DNA of 64,000 nt. Origin: Diogma glabrata. Its lineage: Eukaryota; Arthropoda; Insecta; Diptera; Cylindrotomidae. A model generated the notes under the pieces. The model was not told the origin of the DNA. It searched no databases and saw only the letters and a list, made by a program, of their open reading frames with translations. Positions 1 through 9,581 of this stretch are shown in pieces; position 1 is the first letter of the stretch, and every line of letters starts with the position of its first letter. The stretch is from the NCBI GenBank assembly GCA_963693315.1, contig OY856188.1, positions 200,421,619 through 200,485,618 on the forward strand, in the 5' to 3' direction. The position numbers were made by a program, and so were the translations under genes.

Positions 1-204
1 CAGGTTAACTGTTTCGGTAGTTTTCGTTATCTTGTGCCTGCCCAACGAATGTAAAACTCAAGCTTTCATGCCAAAGTAATCAAATTATGTTTAATTTTAA
101 GAAAACAAAGATTTATGTGTCTTCAAAAGTATTAAATTAGTACAATTAACTAATATTTAACATCTTCTCGCTAAACAATCCGGAAACTAAACAGATACCC
201 TTGT

Positions 205-735
205 TAAACATTCCAATAGAAACCTATTGAATTCTATTAAATCCAATATAATTTCAATAGGATTAAATCGGATTGAATTGGTTTAATAGGAAGACTTCGA
301 TCTACCAATTAAAATTCAATCGGAATGAATGGGATTCAACAGGAAAAGAGGTTCTGTAGGATTCTAATGGAAATTTCTAATTGAATTTCAATCGGAAATT
401 AAGAGATTCAATAGGGAAAATGAACTTGGAAAAAAATTAAACAATCTTATGAATTTAACAGGATTTAATTGGAAAAGATTTAATAGGAATGAATAGGATT
501 AATCAGAATTCTGCAATGGAAATTTCCAATTAATTCCTATTTATATATATTTCCTATAGAATCCTATCCATTTCGGTTGAAAAATAAAATAGAGATATTT
601 AACAGGAATGAATAGGATTGTATTGGAAATAAATTTTTTGAATAGGAATTAATTGAAAATTCCCAATGCAGAATTCCGATTAATCCAATTCATTTTTTTC
701 AATTGGTTTCAATTGGAATGTTTAACCAGGGTATA
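205..735. repeat. Degenerate short-word repeat tract
   Basis: The stretch is built from loosely iterated words such as AATAGGA, GGATTCAA, AATTGGAA and their complements (for example TCCTATAGAATCCTATCC near 550). The words are out of register with each other, so there is no fixed period and no reading frame. It resembles a decayed satellite or a cryptically simple region. No transposon ends were seen. Confidence 0.6.
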
Positions 736-1792
736 TAGTAAACACTGAACAAGTTTAGAATTGGCATCTATATTTCGGTGCGTTTCATAACCATCATAAA
801 AAACTCTCAATGCTGCAGTCGAGCGAATATATGTTAAATTATGGAAAGAAAATTATTCAAGTCAAATCTGAGGTAAGAAGATTACTGCCTAATATTCGAT
901 TTTAAATTCTAAATAATAAAATAAATTGTATCAAACATTTTCAATATTGTGTGGTATAAGTATAGTATATATACTGGGGTAGAGTCGCATCATAAAAATT
1001 TATTTAACTGATTTTATTTATAAATAATTATATATACATATGTTTAGTTTTTCAAGAAATCTTTGTATTTTAAATTTTAATATATCTTGAGCGGATTTGT
1101 ATATATTTGGGTAGAACTAATAATTATAGTCTATATTTTAATAATAAGTTGCCTAAATGTAGATTTGTTTTTCTACATATTCTTCGCTTAAACACTAAAC
1201 AACTTTGTTCATTTTATACACATAGACGGGGAATAGTGATAGGTGTCTAACTTATGAAAATAAGTCTAGGGATCAATTGCTGTGACCTTACTATTTTAAT
1301 TTTTTTTATTGGCAAACCTTTTCGCTTTATAATCATATTCAAAACAAATAAAACTCAAAATTTAATTTACAAAATATGATTCCCATTCAACGAATTCACA
1401 CCATGTATTCTCTAGAAATACATAATATTGAGCTGGAGTAGCCTAATACCGCCATGAGCATAAACTCGCTTCGCTCAAACGGAGTCATGTCGTCTCTTTC
1501 ACTGTCATGATCATTATAACACCATATACTTCCATATATTTCTTGATTTATATTGAACTTTTGCCATACATCTCGTGTAATCGTTGTTCTACGTGTCATT
1601 CATTTCTCACAAATAATTGTATTTTTCAAAACAAGCATAACTATAAACCATTTGTGGATTTGTATATATTCATTTTATTAGTTGATCTATTTAATATTAA
1701 CAATAAAAATAATTTTAAATTTTAACAATAATATTAAAAATAAAATTTTTAATTTTTTTTATAGGAAAAACATTTGAAAATTATTACACCAT
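736..1792. other. Stretch without a recognised gene, downstream of SCCPDH
   Basis: AT-rich sequence between the repeat tract and the SCCPDH stop codon. It should include the SCCPDH 3' UTR; a minus-strand AATAAA (TTTATT on the plus strand near 1675) is a possible poly(A) signal but such words are common here. A minus-strand ORF of 67 codons at 1396-1599 has balanced composition but no motif I recognise. Confidence 0.4.
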
Positions 1793-4474
1793 CTATTGTT
1801 CCTTTTTAGTATCGCTATTAAGGACTTCAAAGGTAAATCCATTGTTCGACAATTCTGTAATCATATTGGTTTTGGAAAATGCTGCTGCTGGAGGAAGAAC
1901 TCCACCACTGAAACAAAATTGAATTGAATAAAGTGAGTATTTATATCTTTTTTATTGCTACTCGATGCAAAATTATTTAATGATTTATCGGGAATATTAA
2001 TACGGTTTTATTAATATTCCCGATAAAATCATTAAATAATTTTGCATCGAGTAGCAATAAAAAAGATATAAGTACTCACTTTCCCGGCATTTTATCGCTT
2101 TCAGTTAAGATGGTTCTAGCTGAAATCAACAATGCTACACAAGTAGCACCATAACCAGGATTTGTACCGGAAACTTTTGCAATAAGATGTTTCGTTGGTG
2201 GTTCTTTAAAATCCTCAGTTTCATCAACAATATCATTAGATTTTTCCCATCCTTCACCATATATTGTAACGCTAAATTTAGTTTTATCCATTTTTTCTTC
2301 CGCTGGTCCTTCATGAGATGCAAAACCAAATGAAAATAATCTTGGGAATGTAAGTAGTAATTTACGACCAATTGAAAAGCGAGTTAAAATTGAGAAAATG
2401 GCTCCAACAAAAAATAGTAAACCGATGTACAATGGATTTGCAACACCAAAGTATGCTCGCATTTGAACCGGACGTTTGTTTTCATTTTCGTAAAAAAATC
2501 TTTGTGATCTGTTTACGACAGCACGATCAGATCCTAAAAATGGAAGATACCAATCCTTAACGAAGTTGCGTTTGTGAACTATAAATCTAGAAAAAAATAA
2601 AAGTTATTTACAATCAACCTTTTTTTTGTGGCGTTTATGCTCCATGTAGAAGCTAAGCAGCTTAGTGAAATTTAAGGTCGTTCATTACGTCCGTCTCTCA
2701 TTGTAGTCGTGGTCTACCTCGTGGTCGTCCACTCCCTGGAGTACTAACGTAAATTTTTTACCATTCCAGACTGTGAATCGGCTCGTAGAACATGCCCAAA
2801 CCAAGCAATCCTGTTGGAACGGATACAACCTATTATATCAGAACCTCCGAGAAGGTCTCTGATTTCAAAGTTATATCGGGTTCTGTAGTCTGCATCGTCT
2901 GTTTTAAGTGGACCAAAAATGTACCGTTGGATCTTACGCTCAGTTACAGATAAATGCGATTCGTCATTTTGTGTAAGGGTTATACGTTTGTGACCCATAC
3001 ATACCAACCGGTCTAATCAAAGTCTTGTATAACTTGAGTTTGGTGTTAGTTGACACATACGGTGATCCAAGGAGAGGCTTAATTGAGTAGAAAGTTCGAT
3101 TACCTGCAGCGGTTCGAGCTTTTATATCTGTAAGTACTAAGTATGCTGTTGTTTGTGTCAAGCATTGATCTCAAATATTTAAAAGATTCAACTCCTGCAA
3201 TTCGTTCTTCGCCGCACACCAAATCTTTCTTCTCAGCCTCCCTTGAAACATTCATATTATTTTTATCGTAGTTATTTTGCAGACCAATCTTTTTAGCACC
3301 ACTCTCAAGCAACATGAAAGTCTCACTCATAACAGCTTCAGTACTACCGACGATGACAACATCATCAGCGTACGCGATCATCTATACCGAGTTTATTGAC
3401 AAGATATTGTTATTAGTCAGTAGTTTCTTTTGACGGCACATATATTCCAAGGCAAAACTAAAGAGTACAGCATCACCTGGTCTTTAACCGGAGTCGACTT
3501 AAAAAAACTTAGATATTTCGTTCTCTACTCGTACACAGCATTGAGTGTTCTGTACTGCAATTTTGCATAGTGATACCAGTTTACCAGGGATTCCTATTGA
3601 CACACAGAGCAGACCATAAAGTCTCTCATTCGGAAGTCGAAGGCCTGCCTAAAATCAATGAAGAGTTGGGATACAGGTATGTTGAACTCTCGACACATTT
3701 CCAAAATTCAAACATTAATCCAATATTAATTAATTTATCACAAGTTACCTAGATTTTAGTTTTGGTTTCATTTCAGGTAATCTTTCTTTAAACAATTGTG
3801 TTCGAATTCCTTTTAACTCGTTTGCATGTGCTAAACCATAAACTGCTGATTCCCATGTACCATAATGTAGTGAAGCTCCACCCATATTGCTAGGTTGTTC
3901 AGTTGTTAAGTATGTTTCAACTGAATTAACAACACCATTAAACTTACTTTGAAGGTATGAAATACCTAAATCAGTTGGAATACTATCAAAACCACAAGCT
4001 GATATAACATAAACGCCTTTTTCTTTTGCTAAGCTATCATATTTTAATTGCATTGTTTCCATAAATTGTGGTTCACCACTAACATCAACGTGATGAGTTC
4101 CTGATTCTATGCAAGCTTTAACAACAGGTTCACCGTAAAATCGATATGGTCCACTACAGTTGACTACAATCTGTGTTTGATCAAAATAATAACAAATTAA
4201 TTGCAAATAAATAAATTATATTAGATACCTTGCACTTTGCAGCCATTTCCTTCAAAGATTGTTCATCTTTTAAATCGGCAATAGTAATAGGAATTTTTGA
4301 TAAATCAGTATCAGCTCGTTTGCCCATCTCCTTTAGAACTGTTTCCAGTTTTTCTTGATTACGACCAGCTATTCCCCATGTAAAATTTGATAAAACTTTA
4401 ACACTTTCATATACTGTGTATTTTCCAGTAAATCCACTGGCTCCAAATATTATCACATCTAACTTGGCTGCCAT
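1793..4474 (-). CDS. SCCPDH: Saccharopine dehydrogenase-like oxidoreductase, four exons
   Basis: Exons on the minus strand: 4474-4229, 4170-3749, 2586-2080, 1907-1793. All introns are GT-AG (donors GTATCT, GTAACT, GTGAGT; acceptors ACACAG, TTCTAG, TTTCAG) and the phases join to 429 codons plus stop, the same length as human SCCPDH. Exon 1 starts the Rossmann fold with GASGFTGKYT at residues 11-20; exon 2 carries NCSGPYRFYGEP and GFDSIP; exon 3 has a hydrophobic segment (ANPLYIGLLFFVGAIF) and GTNPGYGAT; exon 4 begins GGVLPPAAAF, the usual C-terminal motif. The family is a putative NAD(P)-binding oxidoreductase found on lipid droplets and membranes; its substrate is not established. Intron 2 (1162 bp) contains a LINE relic, intron 3 (172 bp) a hairpin. 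The ATG at 4474 is directly followed by the conserved fold and is the natural start. No frame damage was seen. Confidence 0.93.
1930..2082. repeat. Near-perfect inverted repeat in SCCPDH intron 3
   Basis: Arms of about 73 bp (1930-2002 and 2009-2082) separated by the 6-nt loop CGGTTT. I count one substitution (T/C in AGTGAGTAYTTA) and one single-base length difference. The outer edge of the right arm overlaps the exon 3/intron 3 border, so the exon's last bases and the GTGAGT donor lie inside the stem. The left arm carries an inverted copy of that donor on the opposite strand. Confidence 0.9.
2700..3695 (-). pseudogene. LINE reverse transcriptase relic in SCCPDH intron 2
   Basis: Minus-strand RT remnants in order: IDFRQAFDF near 3650 (motif A), a GDA..FSFALEY stretch near 3450, then MIAYADDVVIVGSTEAVM at 3381 (motif C), a thumb-like segment, and a C-terminal block ending IAWFGHVLRADSQSG near 2770. 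The ADDVVIVG...GAKKIGL and RIAWFGHV signatures are typical of RTE/Ingi-like non-LTR elements. There are stops and frame changes between blocks. It lies in the sense orientation of the host gene and accounts for most of the intron's length. The 5' part (endonuclease) is missing. Confidence 0.85.
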
Positions 4475-4629
4475 GACTAGTTTCTATAAACTTAAAGTAA
4501 AGAAAAAAATCAAAATAATTATTTGGAGAATTTTCTTTGTGATTGAGAAATATTTATATATCTTTGTGTGACTTCAAGTTTCGTTGCTGTTGCGTAAAAA
4601 GAAAAAATCTGAATTTTGATTTCTGATAA

Positions 4630-4793
4630 AGACCAATCTACTTTTGTTTACCTTCTCACAACAAGTTAAAAGGGCTAAAAAGGGCCTGGCTGCCTAGGGC
4701 CTATCTGAAACAGCATAATATGTTATTGCAAATGTGCGATAGGCAGTTTGGCTCTTTTGACTTGTGAGAAACAAAACAAAAGTAGATTGGTCT
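4630..4793. repeat. Fold-back (MITE-like) inverted repeat upstream of SCCPDH
   Basis: The left arm begins AGACCAATCTACTTTTGTTT at 4630 and the right arm ends with its complement at 4793. The arms are roughly 45 bp with small gaps around the CTCACAA/TTGTGAG part. It lies about 150 bp upstream of the SCCPDH start codon, so it may sit in or near that promoter. No clear target-site duplication. Confidence 0.7.
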
Positions 4794-4795
4794 GA

Positions 4796-6410
4796 GAAGA
4801 AAAACGCAGATTGGGACGATTGGGACTCGTTCGCTGAACGCTTTGCTCTGAACTCCACTGTTTTGGAAACTCCTAGAGAAATACCCCAAATCCAGTCTTC
4901 AGGAGTTAATATGAATGAAGTCCACTTCAAACCCAAAATAATCGCTAAACTCTTAAAGGGGTTAAACATCAACAAAGCATCAGGAATGGACAACATTCCA
5001 CCGATTATTTTAAAAACCTTTTCCAAAGTACTTGCACCAACTTTGACTAAGATATTCTACCAATCCTATAAATCTGGTATATTTTCCTCGTGCTGGAAGT
5101 TGGCAAATGTCCAGACCGTCCCCAAAAAGGGACCAAAATCCGATATCTCAAATTATAGGCCAATAGCTTTACTGTCGATCCTATCCAAAGTCTACGAGCA
5201 TTATATTAATACACACATTTGAAAATAACTGGAAATAAATCATTTAATAGCCGACAGCCAATACGGGTTTCGAAATAAAAAATCAACTACCGATCTATTA
5301 AACTATGTAGCACATTGTTTGAACAGCATACTTGATAAAGATGGTGAAGCATACGTTATCGCTTTAGACATCTTCAAGGCATTCGATCGAGTGTGGCATG
5401 TCAACTTAATCAACAAGCTCGTTGCGTATATGGTTTTCATCCCAATGTTGTGAAGTTGATTAAAAATTTTCTATCCAACCAAACGATACATTTCGGTCCG
5501 CTTAGACGGATTTTAATCTGAGTCTAAGCTAATTAACGCTGGTGTACCTCAAGGCTCAGTATTGTCCCCAACCCTATTTTTGATTTATAGCAACGAATTG
5601 TTGAAAATCACCAGCAGCCCAATAAATAGTTTTGCAAATGATAGTACTCTACACAAGTCGTTCGAGCCCATTCCTTCAAAAGGTAAAATCCACAAACGAA
5701 TTAAGCCTGCGCGGAGAGACGCTGCCATAAACGTGAATAAAGACCTAAAAAAAGTCGCCGATTGGGTGACCAAAACCTGGTCAATTTCAACTCTACCAAA
5801 ACACAGCTGTTTATTGTTTCCAGATCAAAAACCGAGTTCCCCAAAGATAATTTATTCAGCATGTGTGATAAACCGATAGGTGGATGTAAAAACATTCGTT
5901 TATCGGGTGTCACAATTTCAAATGACCTACTCTGAAACGATCATGTACTGGCGATGGCAAAAAGCGCGTCTAGGAAGCTCGGCCTCCTAAATAGATACAA
6001 AAAAATTTTCACTCCATACCAATTGCTCCATGTTTATAAGTCCTATATTCGTCCCTGTATGGAGTACTGTTGTCAAGTTTGGGGTGCTGCTGCTGTTTCC
6101 ATCTTGACCTTCTTGAACTCTGTTCAAAAGCGGGCTATAAGAATTGTGGGAAATGGAGATTTGACATCGTCATCTTTCACTACAGAAAGATTCCTTTGTC
6201 CGAACTGCATACAAATGGAATAGTTTACCGGAATCCATAGTCTCAGGTGTTTTTTTAATCCGCAGAAGTTTAAAAAAAGCGTTCATCAACACCTTAGAGC
6301 ACAAGTTGTTGTGGGACCTAAGGTCTTAAAAGGTATTTATGTGTTTTTGTGAGAAATATTGTAAACCCTATAACACAAAACTTTTTATTCAAAAAAAAAA
6401 CAGCACCATC
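4796..6410 (+). mobile_element. 5'-truncated, broken Jockey-like LINE
   Basis: The first RT block, 4764-5222, includes KASGMDNIPP and SNYRPIALLSILSKVYE. Further blocks follow in other frames: YGFRNKKSTTDLLNYVAH near 5270, VIALDIFKAFDRVWHVNLI near 5360, VPQGSVLSPTLFLIY near 5550, and the thumb/C-terminal block with YIRPCMEYCCQVWGA near 6050. The catalytic FADD reads FANDS at about 5635. Several frameshifts and stops make it dead. The 3' tail (about 6285-6410) has the words GTTGTGGGACCT and TCTTAAAAGGT and ends in an A-run; the same tail occurs in two short retroposons at 23684 and 47333. Confidence 0.85.
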
Positions 6411-6544
6411 GTTATAATAAGTGAAAAAATTGAAATCTAAAACTACGAACTATTAGAAAACAGCTTATATTAGATTCGATTCGAAAGACTACCACAGAGA
6501 ATACTCGTTTGGTTTAAAAAAGTCCAAGCGGCAGATATATCCGC
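6411..6544. other. Spacer between LINE tail and possible LTR
   Basis: AT-rich sequence in which I see no gene or repeat. Confidence 0.3.
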
Positions 6545-7219
6545 TGTTGTATAAATCTCCTTTGGTTTATAATAGATTTAGTTAGTAACAATATAGGTTA
6601 AGAAATTACTTAAAAATTTAAATTATTCAAAATCAACAAAATTAATAAATTAAACTAAATTCATTAAATTGTCAATTATGCGAAAATTGCATAAATAATT
6701 ATATTCATTAAATTGTTAATTATGCGAAAATTGCATACATCAAAATAATTGCACAAATCGAAATATTTAAAAAATTTTATTTGACTTGCAAGAAAATTGT
6801 TTTGAATGTTTCGATTTTCAATTAAAATTAGGCCAAATCATTTTTGTTGATTTTGGATAAATTAAATATTATAAATAATTGGATTTTAGTTTTTAAGTGG
6901 AGTTCAGTTCGAGTTTTAATAAAGAATAGTCGAGTTAAGTTTTAGTTTTAATAGTTGATTTTTAAGTAATTCTAATTTCAAGTTCAATCTCAGTTCAACT
7001 GATCCTCACCAAGATAAATAATAATTCTAACTTAAAAATAAGTAAAAATTATAATAAAAGTTATATTATAATTAAAATTATATAAAAAAATAAATTAATA
7101 ATAGTTTGAAAAACAATAATAAGTGTTTTATAAAAGCGTTTTGAGAACCATCCACAGGTAAGAACCACAAACACTGTTGGTCCATAAAGTTTAATACAAC
7201 TTGTACGAATAACATTACA
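6545..7219 (+). repeat. Possible 5' LTR of a gypsy-like fragment
   Basis: The segment starts TGTTGTATAAATC and ends ACATTACA, so it has TG...CA ends, and is followed after three bases by TGGCGCGGCCGG, which looks like a primer-binding site. It contains a two-fold tandem word (TTCATTAAATTG with ATTATGCGAAAATTGCAT at about 6660 and 6705). No second copy was found in the window, so the borders are tentative. Confidence 0.35.
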
Positions 7220-7222
7220 ATT

Positions 7223-7236
7223 TGGCGCGGCCGGTA
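7223..7236 (+). promoter_or_regulatory. Candidate primer-binding site of the gypsy-like fragment
   Basis: TGGCGCGGCCGGTA begins three bases after the presumed LTR end. A TGG start (complement of the tRNA CCA end) in a locally GC-rich patch within AT-rich DNA fits a PBS. I do not assign the tRNA. Confidence 0.4.
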
Positions 7237-7449
7237 TTAACCTGTGGTTCTGAAGTGGTTCGAATTAAAACCAAAATAATAAGTTTAATAATTCTAAAAT
7301 AAAATAAAATAATTGTTAAGTGGGTGATAGTAAAAATTTGTAAACAATTTTGAAGAACAAGCTAAAAGTTCCAAAACACAGTTTTTAAAGTTATATAACA
7401 TACAGTTATAAAAATTCAAAAGTATCAAGTCATCAGTGATACAAAATAT

Positions 7450-7803
7450 TATACAATTGAAATTAGCGTTCCGGAGCTAGAGAAAGCTGTCAATTACCAG
7501 AAAGAAATTCTACTGACAAGAAATCTTCAAGAGACTAGGAATTAATCTATCCTGTAGTTCAGCTATTGACGACCGTCGGAAAAATAAAGCTGCCCATAAA
7601 ATTTCAGAAGGTAAGCCATCAAATTCTACTTTAAATATATTAAATAACGAATTCGAAACTGTACGCGATTTATCACGTGAAGCCGTTATAAAAAAGAAAA
7701 CAAATAGTTTAGAGAATCTTAATCTGGAGTCGGTAACTCTAGACGAAGATATGATCATACAAATCGAAGATATGATCATACCAATCAAAATGGCATTCGA
7801 GTG
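7450..7803 (+). pseudogene. Probable gag N-terminal remnant
   Basis: Plus-strand coding-like segments, such as the one around VPELEKAVNYQKEILLTR near 7470 and KPSNSTLNILNNEFETVRDL near 7620, run with a frame change up to IPIKMAFE at about 7800. I do not recognise a domain. It is placed as gag because it follows the presumed PBS, and the gag zinc knuckle and protease of a gypsy element continue after the LINE at 12.1 kb. The protein has an internal repeat, EDMIIQI / EDMIIPI. Confidence 0.4.
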
Positions 7804-7909
7804 AGTCGGACGTGTATTCGATGTGTGATTTAATTTAAATTTTTCTTTTATTCAATTTATATTGGTTATGATCTAGTGAATTCATATTTTTAGTTTTATA
7901 TAATTGATA

Positions 7910-8318
7910 ATAATTATTAAATAATTGTGGCTTAGTGACAACAGTTTTAATAAATATATCTATATATACTGTTCAAAACATATACAACAAAAATTACTGT
8001 AATCCGAGTGACGATCAATCTCATATAAACTATAATATCTATATAAAAATAACGTATATCAGTGCTTGGCCGTGTTAGTGATACACATAACAATATATTG
8101 GTTTTTTATTCTCTTAAATAATTGTGGCTTAGTGAATAGTGACAATAGTTTTAATAAATATAACTGTATATATTCTGCTCATAAAAATACAAAAAAAATT
8201 ACTGTAATCCGAGTGACGATCAATCTCATATATATTATACAATTATATCTATATCAAAATAACGGATACCAGTGCTTGGCCGCGTTAGTGATATAAATAC
8301 AATATATTGTTTTTTATT
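7910..8318 (+). repeat. Two tandem ~200-bp repeats in the LINE 5' region
   Basis: Unit 1 starts at about 7914 (AAATAATTGTGGCTTAGTGA) and unit 2 at about 8116 with the same word. Both then share AGTTTTAATAAATATA, TTACTGTAATCCGAGTGACG, ATCAATCTCATATA and CAGTGCTTGGCCG. The period is close to 200 bp. They lie directly upstream of ORF1, the place where some LINEs keep tandem promoter monomers. Confidence 0.8.
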
Positions 8319-8365
8319 CTCCTTCTTGTATCATAAAGATTATATTTAATATACTCATTATAATA

Positions 8366-9290
8366 ATGGGTGATAAAAATAAAGAATTAGAATTGATTCC
8401 GCCAACTAATAGCAAAGTAAATATTAATGCGAAACCCAAACCTACGGTAGATTTAAAAAACAGAGATATTCCAACCATTCCAAGTTTTGCAGCAATAAAC
8501 AAAACTCTAGACTCTAGAGCATAAAAATCTCCAGCGTGATGATCAAACTTCGAATAATGATATTTTAAAAGCCATAAAACTAATGGAAACTTCAATCAAA
8601 CTTGATATTTCAAAATTATCAGACACAGTCAAGAAGTTATCAAACGATATGCAATTAATATCTAATGATGTAGCAACATTGGCATCAAATTTAGAATCTG
8701 CCCAAGTTGAAGTTCATAATACCAAACAACAGCTTGTGTCTGCAGAGAAAGAAGTGAACACACTTAAACAAGAAATAAATTACATCAAACAACAAGCAAT
8801 ATGTAATGACATCATAATTACAGGATTTCCGATATTTGAAAACAATCTGATTACGACACCTATGATTCTAGAAAAGATTTCCAACATCTTGAAATTCAAT
8901 ATAGATAATATTGAAAATTACTATGATCGGATAATAAACACTACAAATAATAATTCCAAACAAATATTACAAATATTCGTTCATTTCAAAGATGTCAAAT
9001 CCAAAAACAGTTTTCTTAATTTAAAAAAAGGTTGCGGAAAATTATTCGTAAATCAAATCATTCCTAACACCACAACATTCGAACGAGAAATTTATATAAA
9101 CGAAAAACTAACGCCATTTAACGCTAATCTACTCAAACAGCTAAATATTCTTAAAAAACAGAAAATAATTATTCATGCATGGTTCCGACATGGTCATATT
9201 TATGTGAAAAAAGATGACGACATCAACACATCACCAACAAAAATACAATCTCAAGCTGACATAGATAAGCTTTTACCACTTACTAAATAA
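8366..9290 (+). pseudogene. LINE ORF1 protein, one frameshift
   Basis: Begins MGDKNKELELIPPTN at 8366 and reads to a stop at 8523; the next frame, open from about 8520, continues KNLQRDDQTSNND and runs through METSIKLD (8583) to 9290. A one-base change near 8515-8523 therefore splits one ORF of about 300 codons. From about residue 75 the sequence is heptad-like (coiled coil with many L, V and K), then DIIITGFP starts a compact domain resembling the RRM/CTD part of LINE ORF1 nucleic-acid-binding proteins. No CCHC knuckle. It sits upstream of ORF2 with a 290-bp gap. Confidence 0.75.
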
Positions 9291-9581
9291 GATGACGTCG
9301 CTGTCTTACACCTACAAATTATTAATCCACATGATGATGCAAAAAAATCTAGTAATGATACCAAACGCTTACACACTAGTACAAAATCATAACTGTTACC
9401 AAATCATCACTCATCGTATTTAAACAACTGATTCGATTACCTCAAATACAATCTTCTAAACAACTGTATTCTACAAAATAATTTTAGTGAAGTAGAAAAA
9501 TCTAATTGATCTTTCATTTATTTACATATTTTTTCTGTTAATTTTTCTTAGTAATTAATTCTTTTTTTTTTATTTTAGAGT

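Noticed and set aside
1396..1599. Minus-strand ORF of 67 codons with mixed composition (DHDSERDDMTPFERSEF)
   Set aside because: Looks less biased than random AT-rich translation but has no recognisable motif, no splice context and no second copy.
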